From JBJXHG01 sp046160865 (GTDB taxonomy: Bacteria; Planctomycetota; UBA1135; GCA-002686595), in contig JBJXHG010000125.1 of the NCBI GenBank assembly GCA_046160865.1, forward strand, positions 1 through 64,000: a stretch of DNA of 64,000 bases. The letters are read 5' to 3'. The position numbers were made by a program, and so were the translations under genes. Shown piece after piece: positions 55,814-63,995 of this stretch; the stretch's first letter is position 1, and every line of letters starts with the position of its first letter. The notes beneath the pieces were generated by a model, which worked only from the letters and a program-made list of their open reading frames with translations, was not told the DNA's origin and ran no database searches.

Positions 55814-56686
55814 ATGGCCTCGATCCGCGACCTCCGCAACCGCATCAAGTCGGTCGGCAACATCCGCCAAATCACGCGCGCCATGGAGATGGTCGCGTCG
55901 ACGAAGCTGCGCCGTTTCCAAGAGCGCGCGGTCGCGTCGCGGCCGTACGCGCAGGAGATCGCGGGACTCGTGGGGCGTCTCGCCGCGCTGCTCGGTGACG
56001 ATGTCGGCGATCGGCCGTTGTTCAAGCAAGGCGAAGGCTCGAAGACCGCGGTCTTGCTGATCACGTCCGATCGCGGGTTGTGCGGCGCGTACAACTCGGC
56101 CCTGTTGAAGGAACTCGAGCTCTGGTTGCGCGCGGACCCGGATCGCCAGGTCGACTTCTTCGTGTACGGTCGCAAAGGCTACCAGTACCTCACGCGGCGC
56201 GGCCGCGAGGTCGCGCGTCTGTTCGCCGAGCCCGCACTGGAGCAGATCGATTACCGCGCCGCGGCGCGGACGGCGCGCACGCTCGTCGAGGCGTTCCAGT
56301 CCGGCAAGTACAAGGACGTCGTGATCTTCTACACGGCGTTCGAGTCCGTCGTGCGCTACGTGCCGACGCGCTTGCCGCTGTTGCCGGTGGAGCCCTCGGC
56401 CGTGGCGACGAACGACAAGAGCTCGGCTACGGATCTGATCCTCGAGCCCGATCCCGCGACGATCTTCGATCGGCTCGTGCCGCGCTATCTCGAGACGCGC
56501 GTCTACAACGCGCTGCTCGAAGCGCTGACCTCCGAATACGCGAGCCGGCGCGTCTCGATGAAGAACGCGACGGAAGCCGCCAAGTCGATGCAGAACGCGC
56601 TGCGCGCCGTCTACAACCGCAAACGCCAAGAGAACATCACCAAGGAGCTGCTGGACATCGTCGGCGGCGCCGAGGCGCTTCGTTAG
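55814..56686 (+). CDS. atpG: ATP synthase F1 subunit gamma
   Basis: This 290-aa rotor shaft subunit begins MASIRDLRNRIKSVGNIRQI and ends AVYNRKRQENITKELLDIVGGAEAL (read as AVYNRKRQENITKELLDIV). Both coiled-coil ends are fully conserved. It starts 3 bp after the atpA stop. Confidence 0.97.
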   Translation: MASIRDLRNRIKSVGNIRQITRAMEMVASTKLRRFQERAVASRPYAQEIAGLVGRLAALLGDDVGDRPLFKQGEGSKTAVLLITSDRGLCGAYNSALLKELELWLRADPDRQVDFFVYGRKGYQYLTRRGREVARLFAEPALEQIDYRAAARTARTLVEAFQSGKYKDVVIFYTAFESVVRYVPTRLPLLPVEPSAVATNDKSSATDLILEPDPATIFDRLVPRYLETRVYNALLEALTSEYASRRVSMKNATEAAKSMQNALRAVYNRKRQENITKELLDIVGGAEALR

Positions 56687-56701
56687 GGACCTCTCCGAAT
56701 C

Positions 56702-58156
56702 ATGAGCACCACGAAAACGACTGTTACGACCGGCACCGTCCACCAGATCTTTGGCCCGGTGGTCGACGTGCGCTTCCCGGCGGGGCACCTGCCGGCGATC
56801 TATACCGCGCTCACCGTGAAGGAGCCCGCGCGCAGCATCGACGTCACGCTCGAAGTGTCGCAGCACCTCGGCAACGACGTCGCGCGCTGCGTCGCGATGG
56901 CGTCGACCGACGGCTGCCGGCGCGGGATGACCGTCGTGAACACCGGCTCGCCGATCACCGTTCCGGTCGGAGAGCGCACGAAGGGCCGCTTGTTCAATCT
57001 GCTGGGCCAAGCACTCGACACGGTCGCGTGCGGTCCCGTCGCCGCGGGCGAAATGTGGCCGATCCACCGCCCCGCGCCGTCGTTCGAGGAGCAGGAGGCG
57101 ATCTCGGAGGTGTTCGAGACCGGCCTCAAGGTCGTCGACTTGCTCTGTCCATTCGCGAAGGGTGGCAAGATCGGTTTGTTCGGCGGTGCAGGCGTCGGCA
57201 AGACCGTGCTCATCCAAGAGCTGATCCGCATCACGGCCGTCGAGAAGGGCGGCTTCAGCGTCTTCTGCGGCGTAGGTGAGCGCACGCGCGAGGGCAACGA
57301 CCTGTGGCTCGAGATGAGCGAGGCGCAGTACAAGACGCCCGAAGGCAAGATGGCGCGCGTCATCGACAACGCCGTGCTCGTCTTCGGCCAGATGAACGAG
57401 CCGCCCGGCGCGCGTCTGCGCGTCGCGCTGTCGGGACTGACGATGGCCGAGTACTTCCGCGACGTGAAGAACCAGGACGTGTTGCTCTTCGTGGACAACA
57501 TCTTCCGCTTCGTGCAAGCGGGCTCCGAGGTGTCGGCGCTCCTCGGCCGCATGCCGAGCGCCGTCGGTTACCAGCCGACGATGGCGAGCGAGATGGGTGC
57601 GCTCCAGGAACGGATCACCTCGACGAAGAAGGGCTCGGTCACGTCGATGCAGGCCGTCTATGTACCGGCCGACGACATCACCGACCCCGCGCCGGTCGCG
57701 ACGTTCGCGCACCTCGACTCGACGATCATCCTCGACCGCGCGATCTCGGAGCTCGGCATCTATCCCGCCGTCGACCCGCTGAAGTCGACGTCCCGCATGC
57801 TCGATCCGAACGTCGTCGGCGAGGAGCATTACTTCGTCGCGCGCGAGACGCAGCGCATCTTGCAGCGCTACGCCGACTTGAAGGACATCATCGCGATCCT
57901 CGGCATCGAAGAATTGCCCGACGAGGACAAGCGGGTCGTAGCGCGCGCGCGGCGCATGCAGCGCTTCTTGTCGCAACCGTTCTTCGTCGCCGAGCAGTTC
58001 ACGGGCACGCCGGGCGTGTTCGTGCCGCGCTCGGAGACGGTGCGCAGCTTCAAGGAGATCATCGAAGGCAAGCACGACGATCTGCCGGAAGGTGCCTTCA
58101 TGTACCAGGGCAGCATCGACGCGGTCGTCGCGCGCGCCAAGAAGATGTCGGCCTGA
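56702..58156 (+). CDS. atpD: ATP synthase F1 subunit beta
   Basis: This 484-aa catalytic subunit has Walker A GGAGVGKT at 161-168, the catalytic Glu region GVGERTREGNDLW, and LLFVDNIFRFVQAGSEVSA (Walker B). The DELSEED region reads ELPDEDKR, as in several non-proteobacterial enzymes. Its stop lies 2 bp before the atpC start. Confidence 0.97.
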   Translation: MSTTKTTVTTGTVHQIFGPVVDVRFPAGHLPAIYTALTVKEPARSIDVTLEVSQHLGNDVARCVAMASTDGCRRGMTVVNTGSPITVPVGERTKGRLFNLLGQALDTVACGPVAAGEMWPIHRPAPSFEEQEAISEVFETGLKVVDLLCPFAKGGKIGLFGGAGVGKTVLIQELIRITAVEKGGFSVFCGVGERTREGNDLWLEMSEAQYKTPEGKMARVIDNAVLVFGQMNEPPGARLRVALSGLTMAEYFRDVKNQDVLLFVDNIFRFVQAGSEVSALLGRMPSAVGYQPTMASEMGALQERITSTKKGSVTSMQAVYVPADDITDPAPVATFAHLDSTIILDRAISELGIYPAVDPLKSTSRMLDPNVVGEEHYFVARETQRILQRYADLKDIIAILGIEELPDEDKRVVARARRMQRFLSQPFFVAEQFTGTPGVFVPRSETVRSFKEIIEGKHDDLPEGAFMYQGSIDAVVARAKKMSA

Positions 58157-58160
58157 TGCC

Positions 58161-58631
58161 ATGGCGAGCGCCACCGCCGAACGTCCCGCCGCACATGCGG
58201 ACGCACCGCGAGGGTCGGGCAACAGCCTGACTCTGCGGATCATCACGCCCGAGCGCATCGCACTCGACGAGCACGTCGACTCGGTACGGATCCCGGGTCT
58301 CGACGGCTCGATCGGCATCCTGCCGCGCCACGCGCCGATGGTGGCCGCGCTCGATACAGGTCTCCTGCGCTACAAGCAAAGAGGCGCCGAGCACGTCCTC
58401 TTCGTGTCGGGTGGGTTCGCCGAAGTGCGTGCGAATACCGTGCGCGTCGTGTGCGAGGCGGGCGAGCGCCCGGCCGACATCGATCCCGAGCGAGCGCGTG
58501 CGGCGGAAAAGCGGGCGCGCGAGCGCCTGGACGCGGCGCGGTCGACGCAGGGCGAACCGATCGACCTGGTTCGTGCCGAAGCGGCGTTGCGCAGGGCGCT
58601 GATGCGCCTGAGCGCGCGCCAGAGCTTGTGA
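58161..58631 (+). CDS. atpC: ATP synthase F1 subunit epsilon
   Basis: This 156-aa subunit has an extra 20-residue polar start before LTLRIITPERIAL. PGLDGSIGILPRHAPMVAAL is the conserved beta-sandwich segment, and the C-terminal helical pair (DPERARAAEKRARERL, LVRAEAALRRALMRL) is present and could inhibit the enzyme. The TGA stop lies inside a perfect hairpin. Confidence 0.93.
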   Translation: MASATAERPAAHADAPRGSGNSLTLRIITPERIALDEHVDSVRIPGLDGSIGILPRHAPMVAALDTGLLRYKQRGAEHVLFVSGGFAEVRANTVRVVCEAGERPADIDPERARAAEKRARERLDAARSTQGEPIDLVRAEAALRRALMRLSARQSL

Positions 58632-58652
58632 CGGCGCTCGCGCCGTCACAAG
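58625..58652 (+). terminator. stop-codon hairpin at end of atp operon
   Basis: CTTGTGACGGCG and CGCCGTCACAAG form a perfect 12-bp stem with a CTCG loop. The atpC TGA (58629-58631) is in the left arm. No T-run follows. Confidence 0.65.
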
Positions 58653-58919
58653 CGAAGCTCGCCTCGCGCTTCTTCGCGCGAGCGAGCGCCATCGGTCGGG
58701 CTGCCGCTGCCTCGGCCGTGCTTGTGCCAGTCCGCCGGTCTGTCGGTTGACCTCCGTTCGGTTGCACGGGGCCACCGATTCGAGCGATATCCCCGACTGT
58801 CTGTCCTCGCTAACTCGCTACCGCACCCAGCGGCCACGCATCCCGAGAGCGCGCACGGCAGCTGCAGCCCGACCGAGGACACTCGCTCGCGCCAAGAGGC
58901 GCGAGGCGAGCTTTCGCTC
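58651..58919. repeat. 269-bp imperfect inverted repeat between atpC and aspS
   Basis: Bases 58651-58710 and 58860-58919 are about 85 percent inverse complements (AGCGAAGCTCGCCTCGCGC against its counterpart, then ATCGGTCGGGCTGC). The middle adds GGCCGTGC against GCACGGC. No reading frame in the 388-bp gap looks real. Confidence 0.8.
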
Positions 58920-58943
58920 ATGGCGCGCGAAGCGCGCCATGAG
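58917..58943. repeat. perfect 12-bp hairpin with GAA loop
   Basis: CTCATGGCGCGC-GAA-GCGCGCCATGAG lies at the right edge of the inverted repeat, 77 bp before the aspS start. Confidence 0.8.
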
Positions 58944-59019
58944 CTCGGGCTTGCACACGCACGTGGCGATAAGCGAGGGTGTGACCTCCGAATCTTCTGC
59001 CCCGGTTCGACTGCGCAAC

Positions 59020-60825
59020 ATGAACACGTCCACGACCTTCACGAAGTCCGAGAAGAGAAGCGATTGGCGCCGCACTCACACCTGCGGCGAGCTGCGCGCT
59101 GCGCACGTCGGCCGCGAAGTGACGCTGAACGGCTGGGTCAACGCGCGGCGCGACCACGGCGGCATCTACTTCGTCGACCTGCGCGATCGCTACGGCGTGA
59201 CGCAGATCGTGCTCGGCCCCGAACTCGCGGACGCGGTCAAGCTCGGCCCCGAGTTCACGATCTCGGTCCACGGCAAGGTCGTCGCGCGCGACGCGGCGAA
59301 CGTGAACGCCGAGCGCGAGACGGGCCAGGTCGAAGTGATCGTCGACGCGCTCGAGATCCTCGCGCGGTCGAAGACGCCGCCGTTCGAGATCGACGGCGAC
59401 GCCGAGACTGCGCTCGAGACGCGCCTGCGCTACCGCTACATCGACCTGCGCCGCAGCGTGATGCAACGCAACTTGATCCACCGCTCGCGCTTCATCAACG
59501 CCATGCGCCGCGCGTTCGAACGGCAGAACTTCATCGAGGTCGAGACGCCGATCCTGACGCGCGCGACGCCGGAAGGCGCGCGCGACTTCCTCGTGCCGAG
59601 CCGCGTGCACCCGGGCGAGTTCTACGCATTGCCGCAGTCCCCACAGCTCTTCAAGCAGATCCTCATGGTCGCCGGCCTCGACCGCTACTTCCAAGTCGCG
59701 CGCTGCTTCCGCGACGAGGACCTGCGCGCGGATCGGCAGCTCGAGTTCACGCAGCTCGACATGGAGATGTCGTTCGTCGAAGAGGACGACGTCTTCAAGA
59801 CGTGGGAGCGCGTGCTCGTGGAGACGTTCCGCGACGCGATGGGGATGGAGATCCCGGTTCCGTTTCCGCGCATGTCGTGGAGCGAGTCGATGGAGCGTTT
59901 CGGTGTCGACAAGCCCGACGTGCGCTTCGACCTCGAGCTGAAGGCGATCGACGCATGGGCGAAGGACTCCGAGTTCGCGGTGTTCCGCGACGCCGTGAAC
60001 GGCGGTGGGCGCGCGATGGGCATCTGCGTCCCGGCCGCGCACGCGCTGTCGCGCAAGGACATCGAGGGCCTCGAGGAGCTGGCGAAATCGTCTGGTGCCA
60101 AGGGCCTCGCGTACTGGAAGGCCGGCGCGGCCGGCGGTTCGGGCCCGGTCGCGCGCTTCGCGACCGGCGAGCGCGCGGCGTCGTTGATGCGCGCGATGGG
60201 CGCAGCGGAGGGGGACCTGTGCCTCTTCGCTGCCGGCAAGCAGAACATGGTGTGGCGCGTGCTCGGCGAGCTGCGCAACCACCTCGGCAAGCGCTTCGGC
60301 CTCGCGCGAGCGGGCGAGTGGCGCTTCCTGTGGGTGACGACGTTCCCGATGTTCGAGTACGACGAGGAAGCGAAGCGCTGGTTCTCGGCGCACCATCCGT
60401 TCACCGCGCCGGTCGACTGGACGCTCGGCGGCGAGAACCCCGACCTAGCGAGCCTCGCATCACGCGCCTACGACCTCGTGCTGAACGGCTGGGAGCTCGG
60501 TTCCGGTTCCGTGCGGATCCACAAGAGCGACGTGCAGCAGCGCGTTTTCTCGATCCTCGGGATTGGGCCCGACGAGCAGATGCAGAAGTTCGGTTTCCTG
60601 CTCGAAGCGCTCTCCTACGGTCCGCCGCCACATGCGGGATTCGCTGTCGGTCTGGATCGATTGACGGCGATGACGCTCGGCCTCGACAACATCCGCGACG
60701 TCGTCGCCTTCCCGAAGACGACCTCGGCCTCGGATCTCATGTGCTCCGCGCCGTCGACGGTGTCACCGGAGCAACTCGTCGAAGTCCATATTCGCAGCGT
60801 GGTGCCGCCGCCGGCCGCCCGTTGA
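59020..60825 (+). CDS. aspS: aspartyl-tRNA synthetase, bacterial type
   Basis: This 601-aa class II synthetase has an OB-fold anticodon domain (HVGREVTLNGWVNARRDHGG), motif 2 FQVARCFRDEDLRADRQLEF (read up to RDEDLRADR), the bacterial GAD insertion (about 290-410) and motif 3 GFAVGLDRLTAMTLG. His in RRDHGG, where strictly discriminating enzymes have Leu, hints that it also charges tRNA-Asn. ATG 59020 matches the family start; there is no clear ribosome site. Followed by infC after 220 bp. Confidence 0.96.
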   Translation: MNTSTTFTKSEKRSDWRRTHTCGELRAAHVGREVTLNGWVNARRDHGGIYFVDLRDRYGVTQIVLGPELADAVKLGPEFTISVHGKVVARDAANVNAERETGQVEVIVDALEILARSKTPPFEIDGDAETALETRLRYRYIDLRRSVMQRNLIHRSRFINAMRRAFERQNFIEVETPILTRATPEGARDFLVPSRVHPGEFYALPQSPQLFKQILMVAGLDRYFQVARCFRDEDLRADRQLEFTQLDMEMSFVEEDDVFKTWERVLVETFRDAMGMEIPVPFPRMSWSESMERFGVDKPDVRFDLELKAIDAWAKDSEFAVFRDAVNGGGRAMGICVPAAHALSRKDIEGLEELAKSSGAKGLAYWKAGAAGGSGPVARFATGERAASLMRAMGAAEGDLCLFAAGKQNMVWRVLGELRNHLGKRFGLARAGEWRFLWVTTFPMFEYDEEAKRWFSAHHPFTAPVDWTLGGENPDLASLASRAYDLVLNGWELGSGSVRIHKSDVQQRVFSILGIGPDEQMQKFGFLLEALSYGPPPHAGFAVGLDRLTAMTLGLDNIRDVVAFPKTTSASDLMCSAPSTVSPEQLVEVHIRSVVPPPAAR

Positions 60826-60843
60826 GGCGCGCGTCCTCGACGT

Positions 60844-60915
60844 CGCTCGCCGCGCGAGCCGGTGGGGCGCTCGCCGCGCGAGCCGGTGGAACGGGACGTA
60901 CTTCGTCTCCACCGG
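60844..60915. repeat. 24-bp tandem repeat and hairpin
   Basis: Two 24-bp units (CGCTCGCCGCGCGAGCCGGTGG plus GG or AA) at 60844-60867 and 60868-60891. Each contains GCTCG/CGAGC, and CCGGTGGA (60883-60890) pairs with TCCACCGG (60908-60915). It lies between aspS and infC, where it may end or attenuate transcription. Confidence 0.7.
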
Positions 60916-61045
60916 CGGGACCCGGCGTTTCCTCGGCTGGCGAGCCCGACGCCGCCGATCTATCCTTCCACGCGCGGGCGCCTGACTCGCGCACCCTGAC
61001 ACCCGAAAGTTCCCGGTCTACCATCCACATTTCGCAAGGAGATCA

Positions 61046-61549
61046 GTGACAGCATCCGACTACCGCGTCAACCGACAGATCCGGATCGCAGAGGTCCGAC
61101 TCATCGATGAAAAGGGAGAGCAAGTGGGCGTCGTGCCCACGCCCGATGCGCTCCGACGAGCCGAGGAAGCAGGCCTCGACCTCGTCGAGGTTTCTCCGAC
61201 CGCGCGCCCGCCGGTCTGCCGAATCCTCGACTTCGGCAAGTTCAAATACGCGCTCCGCAAGAAGGAGAAGGGGACGCAGAAGCACGGCAGTCAGCTCAAG
61301 GAGTTGCGTGTGCGTCCCGCGATCGACAAGCACGACTTGGAGTACCGCCTCGACGCCGGACGCAAGTTCCTCGAGCAGGGACACAAGGTGCAAGTCGTGT
61401 GCATCTTCCGCGGCCGCCAGATGGCGCACCCGGAGCATGGCTACGACGTGATGAAGCGCGTCGCCGTCGCGCTCGGCGACATCAGCAAGGTCGAGATGTC
61501 GCCGAAGCTGATGGGCCGGCGTATGACGATGCTGCTCGCGCACAAGTGA
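61046..61549 (+). CDS. infC: translation initiation factor IF-3
   Basis: This 167-aa factor prevents premature subunit joining and checks start codons. YRVNRQIRIAEVRLID is the N-domain opening, GLDLVEVSPTARPPVCRILDFGK its strongest signature (read as DLVEVSPTARPPVCRILD), and the C-domain has RGRQMAHPEHG. The start is GTG 61046 with AAGGAG 6 nt upstream, rather than the rare AUU used in enterobacteria. rpmI and rplT do not follow. Confidence 0.95.
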   Translation: MTASDYRVNRQIRIAEVRLIDEKGEQVGVVPTPDALRRAEEAGLDLVEVSPTARPPVCRILDFGKFKYALRKKEKGTQKHGSQLKELRVRPAIDKHDLEYRLDAGRKFLEQGHKVQVVCIFRGRQMAHPEHGYDVMKRVAVALGDISKVEMSPKLMGRRMTMLLAHK

Positions 61550-61572
61550 GAGCTCGCGCTCCGCGCGAGCTC
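61550..61572 (+). terminator. hairpin directly after infC stop
   Basis: GAGCTCGCGC-TCC-GCGCGAGCTC is a perfect 10-bp stem starting 1 nt after the TGA. No T-run. Bases 61573-61800 show no gene. Confidence 0.6.
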
Positions 61573-61800
61573 GAAACCATGACGGTGGGCCGGCATGCCT
61601 TTCAGCTGACTGTCTGCTCCTGGTAGCGCGCGGCGTCGGTCGCGGTTTGCGCTGCCCTGTCACCGTGCAGCGCGCCGCGTCGACACGCGCAGCGCGCCTG
61701 CGAGTTTGCGAACGTCGATCTGCGCCTCAGCGGCAGCTGTCGGACCCATGGCAGCTTCGCGCGGACGAGGCTGCACGACATGCCGCGCCACCGTATGCAT

Positions 61801-61827
61801 CGCCTGAGCGCGTTCCGCGCTCAGGCG
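61801..61827 (-). terminator. stop-codon hairpin of oxyR
   Basis: CGCCTGAGCGCG-TTC-CGCGCTCAGGCG is a perfect 12-bp stem. On the minus strand the oxyR TGA (61823-61821) lies in its arm. Confidence 0.6.
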
Positions 61828-62759
61828 GGGGCGCGCGTCACGCTCGCCGGCAAGTTCGCGCGAATGAAGTCCGCGAGCGCGCGGAAGTCTCCGCCGCGCG
61901 ATTGGGTCCGGCGCGTCACGAGTCCCATCGTGCGCGTCGGGGCAGGCGGCGCGAACGGGATGGGGACGGCGCCGTTGTCCGACGCCTCCGGACCGAGCGC
62001 GAGCGCCGGAACGAGCGTCGTTCCCATGCCGGCCGCGACCATGTGGCGCAGCGTTTCGAGGCTCGTGGCGCGGAAGTCGCTCGTCGCCGGCTCGCGCTGT
62101 GCGCGCGCGCGATCGCAGATTTCGAGCGCTTGATCGCGCAGGCAGTGTCCCTCTTCGAGCAGGAGCACGCGCTCGCGGGCGAGATCACCGATCGAGACGC
62201 GTTTCTTGCGCGCGAGCGCGTGCTCCTTCGGAACGAGGTACCAAAACGGTTCGTCGAACAAGGGCTGCGCTGCGAGGCCCGTTCCGGCGACCGGCAACGC
62301 GAGGATCGCGGCGTCGAGGCGGTGATGCGCGAGGTCGTCGAGGCAGTCCGACGTCTTCTGCTCGCGGAACGCGAGCGCGAGGCGCGGATATGCGGCCGTC
62401 AGCGGCGGCACGAGCCACGGCAGGAGGTAGGGCGCGAGCGTCGGGATCACGCCCAGCGCGAGCGGTCCGCTCAACGGCGCACGCTCGCTGCTCGCGAGCT
62501 CGGCTAGGCGCTGCGTGCTCGCGAGTACGTTGCGCGCCTCGTCGACGAGCGTGCGTCCGACGCTCGTGAGGCGCACGCTCTTGCTCGTGCGCTCGAAGAT
62601 CTGCACGCCGAGTGTGCGCTCGAGCTTCTGGATCTGGGCCGACAGCGTCGGCTGCGTGACGTGGCAGGCGCGTGCGGCCTTGCCGAAGTGAAGGTGCTCG
62701 GCCGCGGCGACGGCGTAGCGCAGCTCGGTCAAGCTCACCGCGGTGACGTCGATAGTCAT
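61821..62759 (-). CDS. oxyR: LysR-family peroxide sensor OxyR
   Basis: This 312-aa transcription regulator has an N-terminal LysR helix-turn-helix (FGKAARACHVTQPTLSAQIQ) and an effector domain. The redox pair is C206 and C215 in EEGHCLRDQALEIC, with the same nine-residue spacing as Cys199/Cys208 of E. coli OxyR. It therefore should form a disulfide with peroxide and activate its targets. Divergently transcribed from the peroxiredoxin/AhpD operon, which is the expected target. Confidence 0.93.
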   Translation of the reverse strand: MTIDVTAVSLTELRYAVAAAEHLHFGKAARACHVTQPTLSAQIQKLERTLGVQIFERTSKSVRLTSVGRTLVDEARNVLASTQRLAELASSERAPLSGPLALGVIPTLAPYLLPWLVPPLTAAYPRLALAFREQKTSDCLDDLAHHRLDAAILALPVAGTGLAAQPLFDEPFWYLVPKEHALARKKRVSIGDLARERVLLLEEGHCLRDQALEICDRARAQREPATSDFRATSLETLRHMVAAGMGTTLVPALALGPEASDNGAVPIPFAPPAPTRTMGLVTRRTQSRGGDFRALADFIRANLPASVTRAPA

Positions 62760-62775
62760 GCTCGATGGTGACTAT
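62752..62775. promoter_or_regulatory. possible OxyR operator in the divergent intergenic region
   Basis: ATAGTCA (62752-62758) and TGACTAT (62769-62775) form an inverted repeat with a 10-bp spacer over the oxyR start codon. ATAG/CTAT half-sites resemble the OxyR consensus, but the spacing is not the E. coli N7 pattern. Confidence 0.4.
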
Positions 62776-62913
62776 ACAGACAATCGATTCGGGCTTCGCG
62801 CTCGCGTGTACGACACTTCCCGTGAACCTCACGAGTCGAGAAGCCGCGCGCGAGGGCCATTCCACGCAGCCACGGTCGCGCCGCCAATACCGGACAACCA
62901 GGAGACCCTGATC

Positions 62914-63453
62914 ATGCTCACCGTCGGAGACCGCCTGCCCAATTTCCGTCTTCAAGCCGTCGTGTCGAAGGACAAGGGCCGCGAATTCGCCACCCTCACG
63001 AACGACACCTACAAGGGGCGCTGGCAAGTGCTCTTCTTCTGGCCGATGGATTTCACGTTCGTGTGTCCGACGGAGATCGCCGAGTTCGGTCGGCGCAACG
63101 GCGACTTCGCGGATCGCGACGCACAAGTGCTGGGCGCCAGCACCGACACGCAGTTCGTGCACCTCGCCTGGAGGCGCGATCACGAGGACCTGCGCGATCT
63201 GCCCTACCCGATGCTGGCCGACACGAAGCGCGAGCTCTCGACGGCGATGGGCGTCCTGCACAAGGAAGAGGGCGTTCCGCTGCGCGCGACGTTCATCGTC
63301 GATCCGCACGGCGTGATCCGCTGGTCGTCCGTGTGCGACCTGAAGGTGGGACGCAACGTCGACGAGGTGCTGCGCGTGCTCGACGCGCTCCAAACCGACG
63401 AGTTGTGCCCGTGCAACTGGCAACCGGGTGAAGAAACCCTGCAGGTGGCGTGA
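62914..63453 (+). CDS. 2-Cys peroxiredoxin (AhpC/Prx1 type)
   Basis: This 179-aa enzyme reduces H2O2 and organic peroxides. The peroxidatic cysteine is C51 in DFTFVCPTEI. The resolving cysteine is C165 or C167 in ELCPCNW; the doublet is unusual, since most Prx1 proteins have a single Cys there. ADTKRELSTAMGV and VDPHGVIRW are typical. AGGAG precedes ATG 62914 by 8 nt. Coupled to the AhpD-like gene by TGATG. Confidence 0.95.
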   Translation: MLTVGDRLPNFRLQAVVSKDKGREFATLTNDTYKGRWQVLFFWPMDFTFVCPTEIAEFGRRNGDFADRDAQVLGASTDTQFVHLAWRRDHEDLRDLPYPMLADTKRELSTAMGVLHKEEGVPLRATFIVDPHGVIRWSSVCDLKVGRNVDEVLRVLDALQTDELCPCNWQPGEETLQVA

Positions 63454-63995
63454 TGGAAGCGCTCCGCTCGCTCACGCAGCGTTTTCCCGACGCCGCGCGC
63501 GACATTCGCCTGAACTTGCTGACGGTTTTGCAGGAAGGCGAGCTCACGCCGGCGCAGCGATTCACGATCGCGCTCGCCGTCGCGTTCGCGTCGAAGAGCC
63601 GCAGGCTCGCGGACGCGCTGCAATCCTCCGGACGCGAGCATCTGAACGAGAATGCGATCGACGACGCGCAAGCGGCGGCGACGCTGATGGCGATGACGAA
63701 CGTGTACTACCGCTTCCGTCACATGATCGGCGATCCGGCCTACGAGAGCATGCCGGCGCGCCTGCGCATGCAGCGGCTCGCACAGCCGAAGACGGACAAG
63801 GTGACGTTCGAGCTCGCGAGCTTGGCGGTCAGCGCGACGGCAGGTTGCGAGCGTTGCGTGCGCTCGCATGAAGCCGCACTGCGTGCCGCGGGTGTATCCC
63901 AACCTCAGATCCACGAGGCCGTGCGCATCGCCGCGGTGGTGAACGCGGCCGCGTGTGCGGTCGAACTCACGCCAGACGGAACTCCCGTCGCATAG
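63453..63995 (+). CDS. AhpD-like carboxymuconolactone decarboxylase family reductase
   Basis: This 180-aa helical protein probably regenerates the adjacent peroxiredoxin. The redox motif is C132-x2-C135-x3-H139 (GCERCVRSHE), as in AhpD, where it is linked to lipoamide. The rest (RFTIALAVAFASKS, TNVYYRFRHMIGD) is the usual all-alpha core. ATG 63453 overlaps the preceding stop as TGATG. The gene is complete; the window ends 5 bp later. Confidence 0.92.
   Translation: MEALRSLTQRFPDAARDIRLNLLTVLQEGELTPAQRFTIALAVAFASKSRRLADALQSSGREHLNENAIDDAQAAATLMAMTNVYYRFRHMIGDPAYESMPARLRMQRLAQPKTDKVTFELASLAVSATAGCERCVRSHEAALRAAGVSQPQIHEAVRIAAVVNAAACAVELTPDGTPVA

Noticed and set aside
60826..61045. Possible riboswitch or L20-type leader before infC
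   Set aside because: Only simple GC-rich hairpins and a 24-bp tandem repeat are visible; no known leader motif is recognised, and rpmI/rplT are not adjacent.
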